From Kribbella sp. CA-293567 (lineage in GTDB: Bacteria > Actinomycetota > Actinomycetes > Propionibacteriales > Kribbellaceae), in NCBI RefSeq assembly GCF_027627575.1, contig NZ_CP114065.1:7378001-7442000 (forward strand): a stretch of DNA of 64,000 nt. The letters are read 5' to 3'. Shown here in pieces: positions 43,697-53,173 of this stretch (positions are counted from its first letter, which is position 1; the number at the start of each line of letters is the position of its first letter). A program made the position numbers and the translations under genes. The notes under the pieces are model-generated. The model was not told the origin of the DNA, ran no database searches, and saw only the letters and a program-made list of their open reading frames with translations.

Positions 43697-45322
43697 CTAG
43701 TCGAGGTGATAGTCGGCGAAGCGGCTGCGAAGGTCCTTCTTCGAGAACTTGCCGACGCTGGTCTTCGGCACCTCGGCGATGAACTCGACCGCGTCCGGGA
43801 GCCACCACTTGGCGACCAGCGGGCGCAGATACTCCAAGATCTCCTCCGACGTGGCGGTCGAGCCGTCCTGCAGTACGACGCACGCCAGCGGTCGCTCGTC
43901 CCACCTCGGATGCGGTACGCCGATGACGGCCGCCTCCTTGATCGCCGGATGCGCCATCAGCAGGTTCTCCAGCTCGACCGAGCTGATCCACTCGCCACCG
44001 GACTTCACCAGGTCCTTCGTCCGGTCGACGAGCCGGACCGAGCCGTACTGGTCGATCGCGGCGACGTCGCCGGTCTTCATCCAGCCGTCCTCGGTGTTCA
44101 GTTCGACGCCTTCGTCGGGGCGGTAGTACTCCGCCGCGATCCACGGGCCGCGGACCTGCAGCTCGCCGGTCGCTTCGTCGTTCCACGGCAACGGCTCGAT
44201 CGATCCCGGCTCGACGATCCGCACCTCGACCCCCGGCAGCGGCAGCCCTTGCCGGGCGCGCAGCTTGGCCTGCTCGTCCTCGGACAGTCCTTGGTCACGC
44301 AACGGGACATGCGCCGCGGTCGCCACCGGACTGGTCTCGGTCATCCCCCACGCCTGCAGGATCGGCTTGCCCAGCTTCGCCCGGAACGCCTCGGACAACG
44401 CCAGTGGCACGGCCGAACCGCCACACGGAATTCGCCGCAGCTTCGGCAGCTCCACTCCGTCGAGCAGCGGCAGCATGCCCTGCCAGATCGTCGGGACGCC
44501 GGCCGCCAGCGTCACTTCCTGCTCGACCATCAACTTCAAGATGCCTTGCGGTGTCATGTCCGGCCCTGGGAAGACCAGGCTCGCCCCGGCCATCGGCGCG
44601 GCATGCGCAAGACCCCATGCGTTGGCGTGGAACATCGGCACCACCGGCAGCACGGTGTCGGTCTCGTGCAGCCCGATGCCGGCGTTGGTGAGCACCCCGA
44701 TCGAGTGCAGCCAGGTCGAGCGGTGCGAGTAGACGACGCCCTTGGGATTCCCCGTCGTTCCGCTCGTGTAACACATCGCGGCGGCCTGGTTCTCGTCCTG
44801 CACGTGGAACTCGACCGGCTCCGAACCGGCCAGCAGCTCCTCGTAGTCGTGGAAGCGCGGATCGTCCGGCACCTCGACGCTCGGCGCGCCAGGCGGCAGG
44901 TCGTCCATCACCACCACGTGCCGGACCAGTGGCAGCCGATCGAGCAACGGCAGGAACAACCCGAGCAGCGACCGGTCGACGAAGACGACCTCGTCCTCGG
45001 CATGGTTCGCGATGTAGACCACTTGGTCGGGGAAGAGCCGGATGTTGAGCGTGTGCAGGACTCGCCCGGTGCACGGCGCGGCAAAGTACAGCTCCAGATG
45101 GCGGCCGGAGTTCCAGGCGAAGGTGCCGACCCGGCCGTCCGCGCTGATGCCCAAGGTGTCGAAGACGCCGCCCAGCCGTCTGGTCCGCGCGGCCCACTCC
45201 GCGTACGTCGTACTGGTCGGGGCGGGGCCGCCGGTGTAGACGGTCTTGTCCGGGAAGAACTGCTCGGCCCGGCGGAAGATCGTGTCCAGGGACAGCTGCG
45301 AATCCTGCATAAGACCCTTCAT
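43697..45322 (-). CDS. Fatty-acid / medium-chain acyl-CoA ligase
   Basis: The 541-residue AMP-forming enzyme has the P-loop-like YTSGTTGNPKGVVYSH, the QAWGMTETSPVA motif, the TGDVAAIDQYGSVRLVDRTKDLVKSGGEWIS hinge block, and the C-terminal lysine in KTSVGKFSKKDL. It activates a carboxylic acid to the CoA thioester; chain length is not readable, but the closest pattern is the long- and medium-chain FadD-like group. Two in-frame ATGs, 45322 and 45310, are possible. An acyl-CoA dehydrogenase gene precedes it in the same direction. Confidence 0.9.
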   Translation of the reverse strand: MKGLMQDSQLSLDTIFRRAEQFFPDKTVYTGGPAPTSTTYAEWAARTRRLGGVFDTLGISADGRVGTFAWNSGRHLELYFAAPCTGRVLHTLNIRLFPDQVVYIANHAEDEVVFVDRSLLGLFLPLLDRLPLVRHVVVMDDLPPGAPSVEVPDDPRFHDYEELLAGSEPVEFHVQDENQAAAMCYTSGTTGNPKGVVYSHRSTWLHSIGVLTNAGIGLHETDTVLPVVPMFHANAWGLAHAAPMAGASLVFPGPDMTPQGILKLMVEQEVTLAAGVPTIWQGMLPLLDGVELPKLRRIPCGGSAVPLALSEAFRAKLGKPILQAWGMTETSPVATAAHVPLRDQGLSEDEQAKLRARQGLPLPGVEVRIVEPGSIEPLPWNDEATGELQVRGPWIAAEYYRPDEGVELNTEDGWMKTGDVAAIDQYGSVRLVDRTKDLVKSGGEWISSVELENLLMAHPAIKEAAVIGVPHPRWDERPLACVVLQDGSTATSEEILEYLRPLVAKWWLPDAVEFIAEVPKTSVGKFSKKDLRSRFADYHLD

Positions 45323-45439
45323 GGGCCCACTGTGCCAGGTGCCGTCACACCTTGACCATGACCTCGCACTGAACTGCCGATGACCTCAGCTACATGCCAA
45401 CGGCAACGAGCTGCCGCTCCGACCAGGTACGCCGACGCC

Positions 45440-46612
45440 TCAGCTGAAGTGCGCCCCCGGCTTGCGGTACCCGCGCAACAGGTCGCGAGAGATGATCAGC
45501 CGCTGCATCTCGTCGGTGCCCTCGAAGATGCGCCAGAGCCGGACTTCCCGGAACCAGCGTTCGACCGGCAGTTCCTTCGTGTACCCCATCCCACCGTGGA
45601 TCTGGAGTACTCGGTCAGCGACACGGTTGACCGTGTTCGTGCAGTAGAGCTTGGCGATCGCGCTGTCGTGCTGCGGCGGGCGGCCCTGGTCGACCGACCA
45701 AGCGGCGTACAGGACGAGCCAGCGGGCCGCCTCCAGTTCGACCTCGGAATCCGCGATCATCCACTGGATCGCCTGGTTGTCGCCGATCGCGCTGCCGAAG
45801 GTCCGGCGGGTGGTGGCGTGCTCGATCGCCAACTGGAGCAGGCGTTCACAGGCACCGATACCACGCGCCGGGATGATGAAACGGCCCTTCATGATCCAGC
45901 GCATCGCCAGCTCGTAGCCCTGGCCGATCTCGCCGAGCACATGGTCGTGCGGCACCCGGACGTCGTCGAAGTTGAGGGTCGCCGGGACCGCCTGGCCCAT
46001 TGTGATGATCGGGTCGGAGGTCCAGCCGCGGTCCCGGTCGACCAGGAACGCGGTGAAACCGCCCTTCGAGCCCTTGTCGGCGTCCGTGACGGCGATGACG
46101 ATCGCGAAGTCGGCCTCGTTGCCGCCGGTGATGAACGTCTTCTCGCCGCGGATCACCCACTCGTCCCCGTCCCGGCGGGCGGTGGTCCGGATCGCCCGGG
46201 TGTCGGAGCCGGCGCCGGGTTCGGTGATCGCGAAGCACGACTTCCGCTCGCCACTGATCGTCGGCAGCAGATACTCCTTGCGCTGCTCCTCGTTGCTCTC
46301 GAAGAGGATGTTGTCGGCCTCACCGCCGAACGAGAACGGTACGAACGTCCGCCCGAGCTCGCTGGTCACGATGACCTGGTCGACCGCCGACAGGTCCATC
46401 CCGCCGTACTCCTCGGGCGTGCTCAGCCCCCAGAAGCCGAACGACTTCGCCTTCAGCCGCAACTCCGTGATGGTCTCCGGCTCAACTCCCGGCAGTCCTT
46501 CTCGCTCCCGCCGGAGCACCTCGTTCTCCAGCGGCATCAGCTCCCGGCGAACGAACTCGCGCGTCGTCTCCCGGATCGCGCGCTGTTCCTCACTGAGCGA
46601 GAAGTCGACCAT
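45440..46612 (-). CDS. Acyl-CoA dehydrogenase
   Basis: The 390-residue protein has the family start MVDFSLSEEQRAIRETTREFV, the FAD-binding ITEPGAGSD and TGGNEAD segments, and the C-terminal QIHGGMGYTKELPVERWFREVRLWRIFEGTDEMQRLIISR. It introduces the alpha,beta double bond into acyl-CoA using FAD. GGAGGG a few bases before the ATG at 46612 supports this start. With the downstream ligase it suggests a small fatty-acid use unit. Confidence 0.95.
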   Translation of the reverse strand: MVDFSLSEEQRAIRETTREFVRRELMPLENEVLRREREGLPGVEPETITELRLKAKSFGFWGLSTPEEYGGMDLSAVDQVIVTSELGRTFVPFSFGGEADNILFESNEEQRKEYLLPTISGERKSCFAITEPGAGSDTRAIRTTARRDGDEWVIRGEKTFITGGNEADFAIVIAVTDADKGSKGGFTAFLVDRDRGWTSDPIITMGQAVPATLNFDDVRVPHDHVLGEIGQGYELAMRWIMKGRFIIPARGIGACERLLQLAIEHATTRRTFGSAIGDNQAIQWMIADSEVELEAARWLVLYAAWSVDQGRPPQHDSAIAKLYCTNTVNRVADRVLQIHGGMGYTKELPVERWFREVRLWRIFEGTDEMQRLIISRDLLRGYRKPGAHFS

Positions 46613-46693
46613 CAGCCCTCCAACGATTGAGTGTCCGACCACCGTAGGCGGAAAACTCGCCCGTCGACATGCGGGCAATCACCTGTTCGCGGG

Positions 46694-47512
46694 TCAGGGC
46701 ACGATCGGTACGGCGCGCTTGTGGATGGTGCGGCGGTGGTAGCCGATGATCGTCTCGGCCGACTCGTCGCTGATCTGCTTGCCCTCGAGGAAGTCGTCGA
46801 TCTCGTCGTAGGTCACGCCCAGCACCAGCTCGTCCGGGACGCCCGGGTTGGCGCTCTCCAGATCGGCCGTCGGGACCTTGCCGGTGACCTGCTCCGAGGC
46901 ACCGAGCCGGGCGCCCAGCGCACGGACGCGGCGCTTGGTGAGGCCGGCCAGCGGGGTCAGGTCGCAGGCGCCGTCGCCGTACTTGGTGAAGAACCCCATC
47001 ACCGCCTCGGCGGCGTGATCCGTCCCGACCACCAGCCCGCCGTGGGCGCCGGCGACGGCGTACTGGGCGATCATCCGCTGCCGGGCCTTGATGTTGCCGG
47101 TGTGGAAGTCGGCGCGCTCACCGAGATCCGCGTGCCGCACCGACTCGACCATGGCGTCCGTGGCCGGCTTGATGTCCACCGTGAGCGTCTCGTCCGGGCG
47201 GATGAACTCGAGGGCCCGCTGCGCGTCGTCCTCGTCGGCCTGTACGCCGTACGGCAGGCGCATCGCGATGAAGCTCGCCTTGCCGCCCTCCGCGCGGACC
47301 CGCTCGACGGCGAGCTGGCAGAGGCGGCCCGCAGTACTGGAGTCGACGCCGCCGGAGATGCCCAGCACGTACGCCGTGGTGCCGGACAGCCGGAGCTGGT
47401 CGACCAGGAAGCCGACCCGCCGCTCGATCTCGGTGTCGGCGTCGAAGGACGGCGTCACCCCGAGTTCGCCGATGATCAGTTCCTGCAGATACCGGCGGTC
47501 GAGCTCGCTCAT
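46694..47512 (-). CDS. nadE: Ammonia-dependent NAD synthetase
   Basis: The 272-residue protein has the ATP-pyrophosphatase P-loop [12 protein letters not shown], the [35 protein letters not shown] block, and the C-terminal [23 protein letters not shown]. It converts nicotinate adenine dinucleotide to NAD with ammonia. No glutaminase domain is attached, and the length fits the short form. The SRP RNA gene lies about 80 bases upstream on the same strand. Confidence 0.95.
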   Translation of the reverse strand: MSELDRRYLQELIIGELGVTPSFDADTEIERRVGFLVDQLRLSGTTAYVLGISGGVDSSTAGRLCQLAVERVRAEGGKASFIAMRLPYGVQADEDDAQRALEFIRPDETLTVDIKPATDAMVESVRHADLGERADFHTGNIKARQRMIAQYAVAGAHGGLVVGTDHAAEAVMGFFTKYGDGACDLTPLAGLTKRRVRALGARLGASEQVTGKVPTADLESANPGVPDELVLGVTYDEIDDFLEGKQISDESAETIIGYHRRTIHKRAVPIVP

Positions 47513-47593
47513 CGGACTCCCTCGTAGGCGTGGATCGATCGACCACAGCCTATTTCGCGAGCCTGAGCGGCCGTCGCGAAGGGGTCCGGACAT

Positions 47594-47687
47594 AAGGATT
47601 CCCCGCGCACCCGGAAGAGCTCACTTACCCTTGCTGCCTTCCGGCCCTGGGGGAGTTGGGCGAGATACCGCCACGCGGGGAACCAGC
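47594..47687 (-). ncRNA. ffs: Signal recognition particle RNA, small bacterial type
   Basis: On the minus strand, CAGGGCCGGAAGGCAGCAAGG contains the conserved apical hairpin with the GGAA tetraloop and the AGCA internal-loop strand that binds Ffh. The ends CCCCGCG (47601-47607 on the plus strand) and CGCGGGG (47674-47680) close the long hairpin. Exact ends are uncertain by several bases. The ffs - dnaX - ybaB - recR order is the usual actinobacterial one, here with other genes inserted. Confidence 0.9.
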
Positions 47688-47785
47688 CAGAAGTGTACGC
47701 GATCAGGACCACCACCTCAGAATCCGGGCCTCCCCTACTCGGCCTTCGACGGAATGCCGGCCGCCGCCGACCGGTTGCCTACTTC

Positions 47786-48604
47786 ATGACGAGCCTCGAC
47801 TTCGGCCCTTTCGGCATCACCACCGGACTGACCAGCAGCCCCGAGTCGCTGGCGGCAGCGCGTGCCGCGGAAGACCTGGGCTACCCGGCGATCTGGCTCT
47901 CCGGCGGCCCGCTCCCCGGGTTGCAGACCATCACCGATGTAGTCGAGGCGACCTCGACGATCAAGTTCATCAGCGGGATCCTCGCGGTCGACACCTACAG
48001 CGCCGCGGACGTGACCTCGGCGTACGCCGAACTGGCGGCCGCCGCTCCAGGCCGCTTCACCGTCGGCCTCGGCGGCGCCCACGGCCCGAAGCCGCTCGCC
48101 ACCTTGAACGCCTTCCTCGACCAGTTGGACGGCGTACCGGTTGAGCATCGCCTCCTGGCCGCCCTCGGCCCCCGAATGCTCGAACTGGCCAAAGAACGAA
48201 CCTCCGGCGCCTACCCGTTCCTGATCACCCCGGACTACACCGCCGAACTGCGCAGCACACTCGGCCCCGGCAAACTCCTCGCCGTCGCCCACCTGGTCGT
48301 CCTCGAAACAGACCCGGCCCGCGCACGAGCCATCGCCCGAGACACGATCGGCTTCTTCCCCCAACTCCCCGGCTACGCGGCCTCCCTCAAACGCCAGGGC
48401 TTCACCGACACCGACCTGACGACCCTCCCCGACCACCTGATCGACAGCCTGGCCGCCTGGGGCACCCCCACCGACATCGCCACCAAGCTCCACGCCCACC
48501 ACGAAGCCGGCGCCGACCACGTCGCCGTCAACGTCATCACCGGAGAAACCGGCCCCCAGCCAATCCCCCAATGGCAAGCCCTAGCCCCCGCCCTCCTCAC
48601 CTGA
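47786..48604 (+). CDS. LLM-class, probably F420-dependent, oxidoreductase
   Basis: The 272-residue protein has the luciferase-like TIM-barrel pattern: SPESLAAARAAEDLGYPAIWLSGG, IKFISGILAVDTY, PGRFTVGLGGAHGPKP and GADHVAVNVI. It resembles the short TIGR03620-type members, which use F420 in Actinobacteria. Substrate unknown. The ATG at 47786 begins MTSLDFGPFGI; an ATG at 47693 would run into the SRP RNA promoter region. It is the last chromosomal gene before the tRNA and the integrated element. Confidence 0.85.
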   Translation: MTSLDFGPFGITTGLTSSPESLAAARAAEDLGYPAIWLSGGPLPGLQTITDVVEATSTIKFISGILAVDTYSAADVTSAYAELAAAAPGRFTVGLGGAHGPKPLATLNAFLDQLDGVPVEHRLLAALGPRMLELAKERTSGAYPFLITPDYTAELRSTLGPGKLLAVAHLVVLETDPARARAIARDTIGFFPQLPGYAASLKRQGFTDTDLTTLPDHLIDSLAAWGTPTDIATKLHAHHEAGADHVAVNVITGETGPQPIPQWQALAPALLT

Positions 48605-48650
48605 CCACCCCGATTTCCTCCCCACCGCCACCTCGCGTATCCTTCCGCGT

Positions 48651-48738
48651 GGAGGATTCGCCTAGTGGCCTAGGGCGCACGCTTGGAAAGCGTGTTGGGG
48701 GCAACCCCTCACGAGTTCGAATCTCGTATCCTCCGCCA
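48651..48738 (+). tRNA. tRNA-Ser (anticodon GGA)
   Basis: The acceptor arms GGAGGAT and ATCCTCC pair fully and the CCA end is encoded. The anticodon loop TTGGAAA places GGA at 48685-48687. A long variable arm (TTGGGGGCAACCCCTC) marks it as a serine tRNA. The T-arm reads GAGTTCGAATCTC. It is the likely attachment site of the downstream element. Confidence 0.95.
48701..48738 (+). other. Inferred attL: 3' part of tRNA-Ser
   Basis: AICEs of the pSAM2 type integrate into tRNA 3' ends and keep the gene intact. The element starts directly after this tRNA. No second copy of its 3' end was found further right in the window, so the core length cannot be measured and attR is presumed to lie beyond 64000. 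Confidence 0.45.
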
Positions 48739-48797
48739 CTCTCCGAGAGGCCGACCGACCAGCTTTCCACCTGGTCAGAGCAACATTCGGGCGCTCG

Positions 48798-48855
48798 CAG
48801 AGACCGAAGTAGGACTGGCCTGGCCGCATCAGCGGCCGGGCCAGTTCGGTCTCTG
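48798..48855. terminator. Long hairpin just right of the tRNA-Ser gene
   Basis: CAGAGACCGAA (from 48798) pairs with TTCGGTCTCTG (to 48855). The inner arms CTGGCC and GGCCAG, and GGCCGC and GCGGCC, extend the stem to a 4-base ATCA loop. Two copies of GGTCTCAGTTG follow at once. It may terminate tRNA transcription or be part of the recombination site. Confidence 0.65.
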
Positions 48856-48978
48856 GTCTCAGTTGTGGTCTCAGTTGGCGGTGCGCGGGCCTGCCAGGCC
48901 CACTTATAGCGGTGCCCAATTTTAACTGGTTGATCGTGAGCTACTGACCGAAGCGGCTCAAGTTGGCACACTGCGAAA

Positions 48979-51612
48979 ATGGCATTCAAGAGGCGCCCAC
49001 CAACTGTTCCCGCCCCAGCCGACCCCGAACAGCTCTATCGGATACTCGCTGGGTCTAACGGTGGCCCGCCCGCGCTATGGATCCATCAAGGTGACGTTCT
49101 CCGTGAGTGGCACATGGACCACTCAGATAGCAAAGACGTCGCGATCGAACTGCCTACCGGCGCGGGCAAGACACTCGTCGGTGGCCTCATCGGCGATTTT
49201 CGACGGCGTACAGATTCAGATCGAGTCGCATACCTCTGCCCAACGCGACAACTCGCCAGGCAAACGGCCGACAAACTAGAGTCCTACGGCATCCCATCGG
49301 TCCTGCTCACAGGCCAGGCTACGGACTGGAACCCAGCAGACCGAGCTCGCTACATAGGTGCGCAGGCAGTCGCGGTGAGCGTTTACGGTCACGTCTTTAA
49401 CAGTAACCCGGCATTGGGCGATGCTCAGGTTCTTATCCTCGATGATGCTCACGCGGCATATAACGCAACTGCTGGACCCTGGAGCCTACAGATTCGGCGT
49501 GAGCAGCCAGCTTACCTGGACGTCGTGTCCGCTCTCACTGAGGCGATTGACCCGCTGGTGCTTGAAAGACTCCGCACAAACACTCCTAACGGAAAATATC
49601 TCGCCAACGTCTACATGGCGTCGCCGATCGGAATCCACGCGGCGGCTCAGCAACTTGAGAGCGCACTTGAAGGCGCCGCAGCATCGGGCACGATTGACAA
49701 AAATGCAAAGTATGCACTCATAAAGCTACGGGGACATCTCGATAAGTGTCTCGTGTTTTTATCATATGGCTCTTTGCTCATTCGGCCACTAATACCTCCG
49801 ACAGCCTCGCACCCGGGGTTCGATTCTCCGCGACAGCGCGTGTACATGAGCGCGACCTTGGGCGCTGGCGGAGAACTCGAGCGCGTCTTCGGCCGCCCTA
49901 AGATCAAACGAATTGCAATCCCGAAAGGTTGGGACCAACAAGGAACAGGACGGAGGTTCTTCTGCTTCCCCGAACTGACTACAGACCTTTCCAAGGCACC
50001 GGCCGGAGTAGACGATTGGGTAGCGAGCACCATTAAAGAACAAGGTCGAACCGTAGTGATGGTGCCGGACAAATACACAGCTGAAGAATTCGCCCGCACC
50101 AAGATACCCGCGGGCATCGAGATATTACGCGCTTCCGACGTCGAAGACGATCTATCAGTCTTCACGTCGAAAGATAGCGCGGTGCTAATGCTGACCAATC
50201 GCTACGATGGCGTCGACCTTCCCAACAATGACTGTAGGTTGGTTATATTGGCGGACCTTCCAACCCGAGGTGACCTGCAGGAGAGGTTTCTCTACAGCGC
50301 CCTTGGTGCTAACGACGTTCTTGAGGAACGCGTGCGTTCACGAGTCGCTCAGGGCTCAGGACGGGCTACTAGAAATTCCGGAGATTTTTCCACCGTTGTT
50401 ATGCTCGATGGCGATCTAACGAGCTTTTGCGGACGGCGCGACATACAAGCCGCAATGCATCCAGAGGTACACGCAGAGTTGAAGTTTGGCTTCGAGAACA
50501 GTCTGGAGACGGACTCAACTGAAATGACCGCGAACATTCGGGTCTTTAGGCGGCATGACAAAGAATGGCTGGGCATCGAACCAGACATAACGGCTGACCG
50601 CGACACACTTCATCGACAGGATCCTCCAACCTCTCCGCAACTTCAGTTGGCGTCCCGGTTTGAAGTTGAGGCCTGGCAAGCAGTCTGGCAAAATGATCTC
50701 CCCCGCGCCCTCAATCAAGCTCGGCAAGCGCTCGACGCGCTGACCCACGGCCAAGCATCTAAACGCTATGCGGCACTCTGGTATTACCTCGCATCATGCT
50801 GGGCATCACGGCTAGCTATATCGACAGGCGACACTTCGCTAACAAAGACGTCCCGCAAATATTATGAAGACGCCAAGCAATCCGCTCGGGGAACGACGTG
50901 GCTTGCACATCTGGCTTCACCGGCAGAAACGGGGATGAATACCACTCCAGACCAGCGCGACCCTGTGGACATCAGCGCAGCGAGAGCGATCCGGAAGGCC
51001 GCGCCCACCATCGGACATGCTGCGAAATTTAAGATCGCTAGCGCCACGGCCCGAGAAGGTTTAGCCAACAAGCCAGCCACGGCCTACGAAAATGCATTGG
51101 TCTACATGGGGCAACTCGCGGGATCAGACGAGAGTTACGGGAACGGAAGTGCCACCGCAGCACCAGATGCAAACTGGATATTCGGAGGTCTCTCATGGGT
51201 CTGCTGGGAAGCGAAGAGTGAGGCACTGGATGACGGCGAGCTGGGGGTTGAAAATGTCCGCCAGGCAGGCGGCCATCTAAGGTACGTCGCCGGCAAGCGG
51301 GGAGAATCTATTCCGAGCGCATCAGCAGCCCTGCTAATGACTTCCCAGAAGAGAGTTCACCCCGCCGCCATCTCGGTCGCCGAGGATTCTGTGTACCTAG
51401 TTCGCTCAGATGTAGTTTTGGATGTCTACGATCGCCTGATACGGGCCTGGAATATCCTGCGCGCGCGGGGACTCGCCACATTGACTGAGGATGACGTGTT
51501 TACCGCATTAAGCACCGAAGGCGCATTGCCATCTGTTTGGATAGCAGAGTTCTGTAAATCTCCAATGGCAGCGTTGACGCTTGATTCTGGCGGCTATCCA
51601 CTCGAACCCTGA
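48979..51612 (+). CDS. DEAD/DEAH-box helicase-like protein, AT-richer cargo gene
   Basis: The 877-residue protein has superfamily 2 motifs in order: LPTGAGKT at 58-65, DDAH at 155-158, SAT at 291-293, NRYDGVDLP at 407-415 and QGSGRATRN at 458-466. About 400 residues with no recognised domain follow. The layout is nearer to XPD/DinG-type helicases than to RNA helicases. Codon use is clearly less GC-rich than in neighbours, which marks transfer. It lies between the tRNA and the integrase, converging with the latter over 19 bases. A role in phage or plasmid defence is plausible but unproven. No clear ribosome site. Confidence 0.8.
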   Translation: MAFKRRPPTVPAPADPEQLYRILAGSNGGPPALWIHQGDVLREWHMDHSDSKDVAIELPTGAGKTLVGGLIGDFRRRTDSDRVAYLCPTRQLARQTADKLESYGIPSVLLTGQATDWNPADRARYIGAQAVAVSVYGHVFNSNPALGDAQVLILDDAHAAYNATAGPWSLQIRREQPAYLDVVSALTEAIDPLVLERLRTNTPNGKYLANVYMASPIGIHAAAQQLESALEGAAASGTIDKNAKYALIKLRGHLDKCLVFLSYGSLLIRPLIPPTASHPGFDSPRQRVYMSATLGAGGELERVFGRPKIKRIAIPKGWDQQGTGRRFFCFPELTTDLSKAPAGVDDWVASTIKEQGRTVVMVPDKYTAEEFARTKIPAGIEILRASDVEDDLSVFTSKDSAVLMLTNRYDGVDLPNNDCRLVILADLPTRGDLQERFLYSALGANDVLEERVRSRVAQGSGRATRNSGDFSTVVMLDGDLTSFCGRRDIQAAMHPEVHAELKFGFENSLETDSTEMTANIRVFRRHDKEWLGIEPDITADRDTLHRQDPPTSPQLQLASRFEVEAWQAVWQNDLPRALNQARQALDALTHGQASKRYAALWYYLASCWASRLAISTGDTSLTKTSRKYYEDAKQSARGTTWLAHLASPAETGMNTTPDQRDPVDISAARAIRKAAPTIGHAAKFKIASATAREGLANKPATAYENALVYMGQLAGSDESYGNGSATAAPDANWIFGGLSWVCWEAKSEALDDGELGVENVRQAGGHLRYVAGKRGESIPSASAALLMTSQKRVHPAAISVAEDSVYLVRSDVVLDVYDRLIRAWNILRARGLATLTEDDVFTALSTEGALPSVWIAEFCKSPMAALTLDSGGYPLEP

Positions 51613-52850
51613 CCACCCAATTGAGCAGTCGGACCACCCAGGTCAGGTGGCCAGAGAAGCCCGCCTACACGACCAGCAACGTCGCGCCGGACCGCTTCTG
51701 TGATGTGCTGATACCGAGCGGCCATTGCGGTCGTAGACCAGCCCATGATCCCCATTACTGCGCGCTCCGGCACTCCGAGCAGCAGAAGGACCGTTGCCGC
51801 CGTATGCCTAGCATCGTGCAGCCGGCCGTCGCGAACCTTTGCGGCGGCCAACAGCGCCTTCCACTGGTGATAGTCGGTGTTCGGATTCAGCGGACGTCCG
51901 ACCTCAGAGGCGAATACCCATCCGCCGGCCTCCCAGAGTTGACGAGCTGCGATGCGCTCCGCGTCCTGCTCTTGCTTGTGGGTTCGCAGCAGCTCAACCA
52001 ACTCGTCAGGGAGGCCGATGCTTCGTCGTCCGGCCTTCGATTTCGTCTGGGCAGCATCTGCGCGCAACTGGCGTCGCTCGGGGCAATAGCCCGCGTGCGC
52101 CCGCCCGCATGGGCTGTCGCAGCCGTGTTCGTACTTCGGCCTCACTCGGCCCCGGCGGACTCGCAACACTCCCTTCTCAAGGTCGATGTCAGACCACATC
52201 AAGCCGAGAGCTTCGCCCTGGCGCAGGCCGAGCGCGAGCGCGATCGCCCATCGGCTGCTATTGCGGAGCTTCTTCGCCTCTTCGAGGATGAGTTGCACCT
52301 CAGCCACGCTGTAGGGCTCGACCTCGTCGTCAGCCTCATCGATCCGCGGCGGCTTTGCCATCGCAGCCGGATTCGTGGTGATGCGCTTCCGCCGGTGAGC
52401 CTCGCCAAGCGCCGTTCGGATCGTGCGGTGCGCCTGGTGTGCGGTCGCAGCCTTGCTGCCGGACCGCTGCATCCTCACGTACAGCTTCTCAAGGTGTTCG
52501 GGCTCAAGCTTGTCCAGGCGGTGAGCGCCGATGCCGGGGACAAGATGCTTGCGTACCGCGACCTCGTACGCCGAGTAGCTCGACGGTCGGACGTTCGGCC
52601 GGGCGATGTTCTCTAGCCAGTGGGTAAGCCACATCTCGACCGTCCACGCCTTGCCTACTTTGCGGACATTACCGTCGTCTCGCGCGCGTTCGAGATCCCG
52701 GACCTTCTTCGTGACGATGGCCTCGGTCTTCCCACGCACGTGCCGCCGGTCAGGAGTCCCGTCATCGCGGACACCAACGGTCACCCGCCCATGCCAACTC
52801 CCGTCCGCGCCCTCGTAGATGCTTGATGCAAGGTTCGGTTTGCGTCCCAT
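51594..52850 (-). CDS. Tyrosine site-specific integrase of the AICE
   Basis: The 418-residue protein has an N-terminal Arm-binding type segment (SIYEGADGSWHGRVTVG), a SAM-like core-binding domain (WLTHWLENIARPNVRPSSYSAYEVAVRKHL) and the catalytic residues R210 (ALGLRQGEAL), H345 and R348 (LHDARHT), and Y380 (ARYQHIT). A cysteine-containing insertion (C244, C248, C256) in the catalytic domain is common in actinobacterial phage-type integrases. The ATG at 52850 follows the excisionase gene by 14 bases. It should recombine attP with the tRNA-Ser site. Confidence 0.95.
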   Translation of the reverse strand: MGRKPNLASSIYEGADGSWHGRVTVGVRDDGTPDRRHVRGKTEAIVTKKVRDLERARDDGNVRKVGKAWTVEMWLTHWLENIARPNVRPSSYSAYEVAVRKHLVPGIGAHRLDKLEPEHLEKLYVRMQRSGSKAATAHQAHRTIRTALGEAHRRKRITTNPAAMAKPPRIDEADDEVEPYSVAEVQLILEEAKKLRNSSRWAIALALGLRQGEALGLMWSDIDLEKGVLRVRRGRVRPKYEHGCDSPCGRAHAGYCPERRQLRADAAQTKSKAGRRSIGLPDELVELLRTHKQEQDAERIAARQLWEAGGWVFASEVGRPLNPNTDYHQWKALLAAAKVRDGRLHDARHTAATVLLLLGVPERAVMGIMGWSTTAMAARYQHITEAVRRDVAGRVGGLLWPPDLGGPTAQLGGQGSSG

Positions 52851-52864
52851 AGCTATCCCTCTCC

Positions 52865-53173
52865 TCAGGCGGCTGTCTGGTCTCGGCGGGCGCTGTCTCG
52901 CAGCCGCCTGACGTACTCCGTGATGCACTCGGCCGGGATTCGCCGCAGCCGGCCGACGGGGACTGACTCCAGCTCTCCAGACTTGACGAGCGCGTAGGCG
53001 AAGGTCCGGCCGATACCAAGACGTGCGGCCGCCGCCTCGACCGTGAGCAGCAGAGGCGCTGGCTCATCGGACACCTGCCGCGGGGAATCGACTGCTTCAA
53101 GAGCGCTAGTCATTGCAGTTCTCCTCTGCTCTGCGGTGCTGTCACTGGCGGTCGCATTGCGGGATTCGGTCAT
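52865..53173 (-). CDS. Excisionase-type helix-turn-helix protein
   Basis: The 102-residue protein ends with a MerR/excisionase-like domain: LLLTVEAAAARLGIGRTFAYALVKSGELESVPVGRLRRIPAECITEYVRRL. It should direct the integrase toward excision. The ATG at 53173 overlaps the stop of the DUF3631 gene (ATGA) and has GGGAG 5 bases upstream. An ATG at 53113 with AGGAG is an equally good start and would give 82 residues. Followed directly by the integrase gene. Confidence 0.85.
   Translation of the reverse strand: MTESRNATASDSTAEQRRTAMTSALEAVDSPRQVSDEPAPLLLTVEAAAARLGIGRTFAYALVKSGELESVPVGRLRRIPAECITEYVRRLRDSARRDQTAA

Noticed and set aside
48979-51612. Hachiman-type defence system.
   Set aside because: A HamB-like reading would need a HamA (DUF1837) gene alongside; the neighbours are a tRNA and an integrase.
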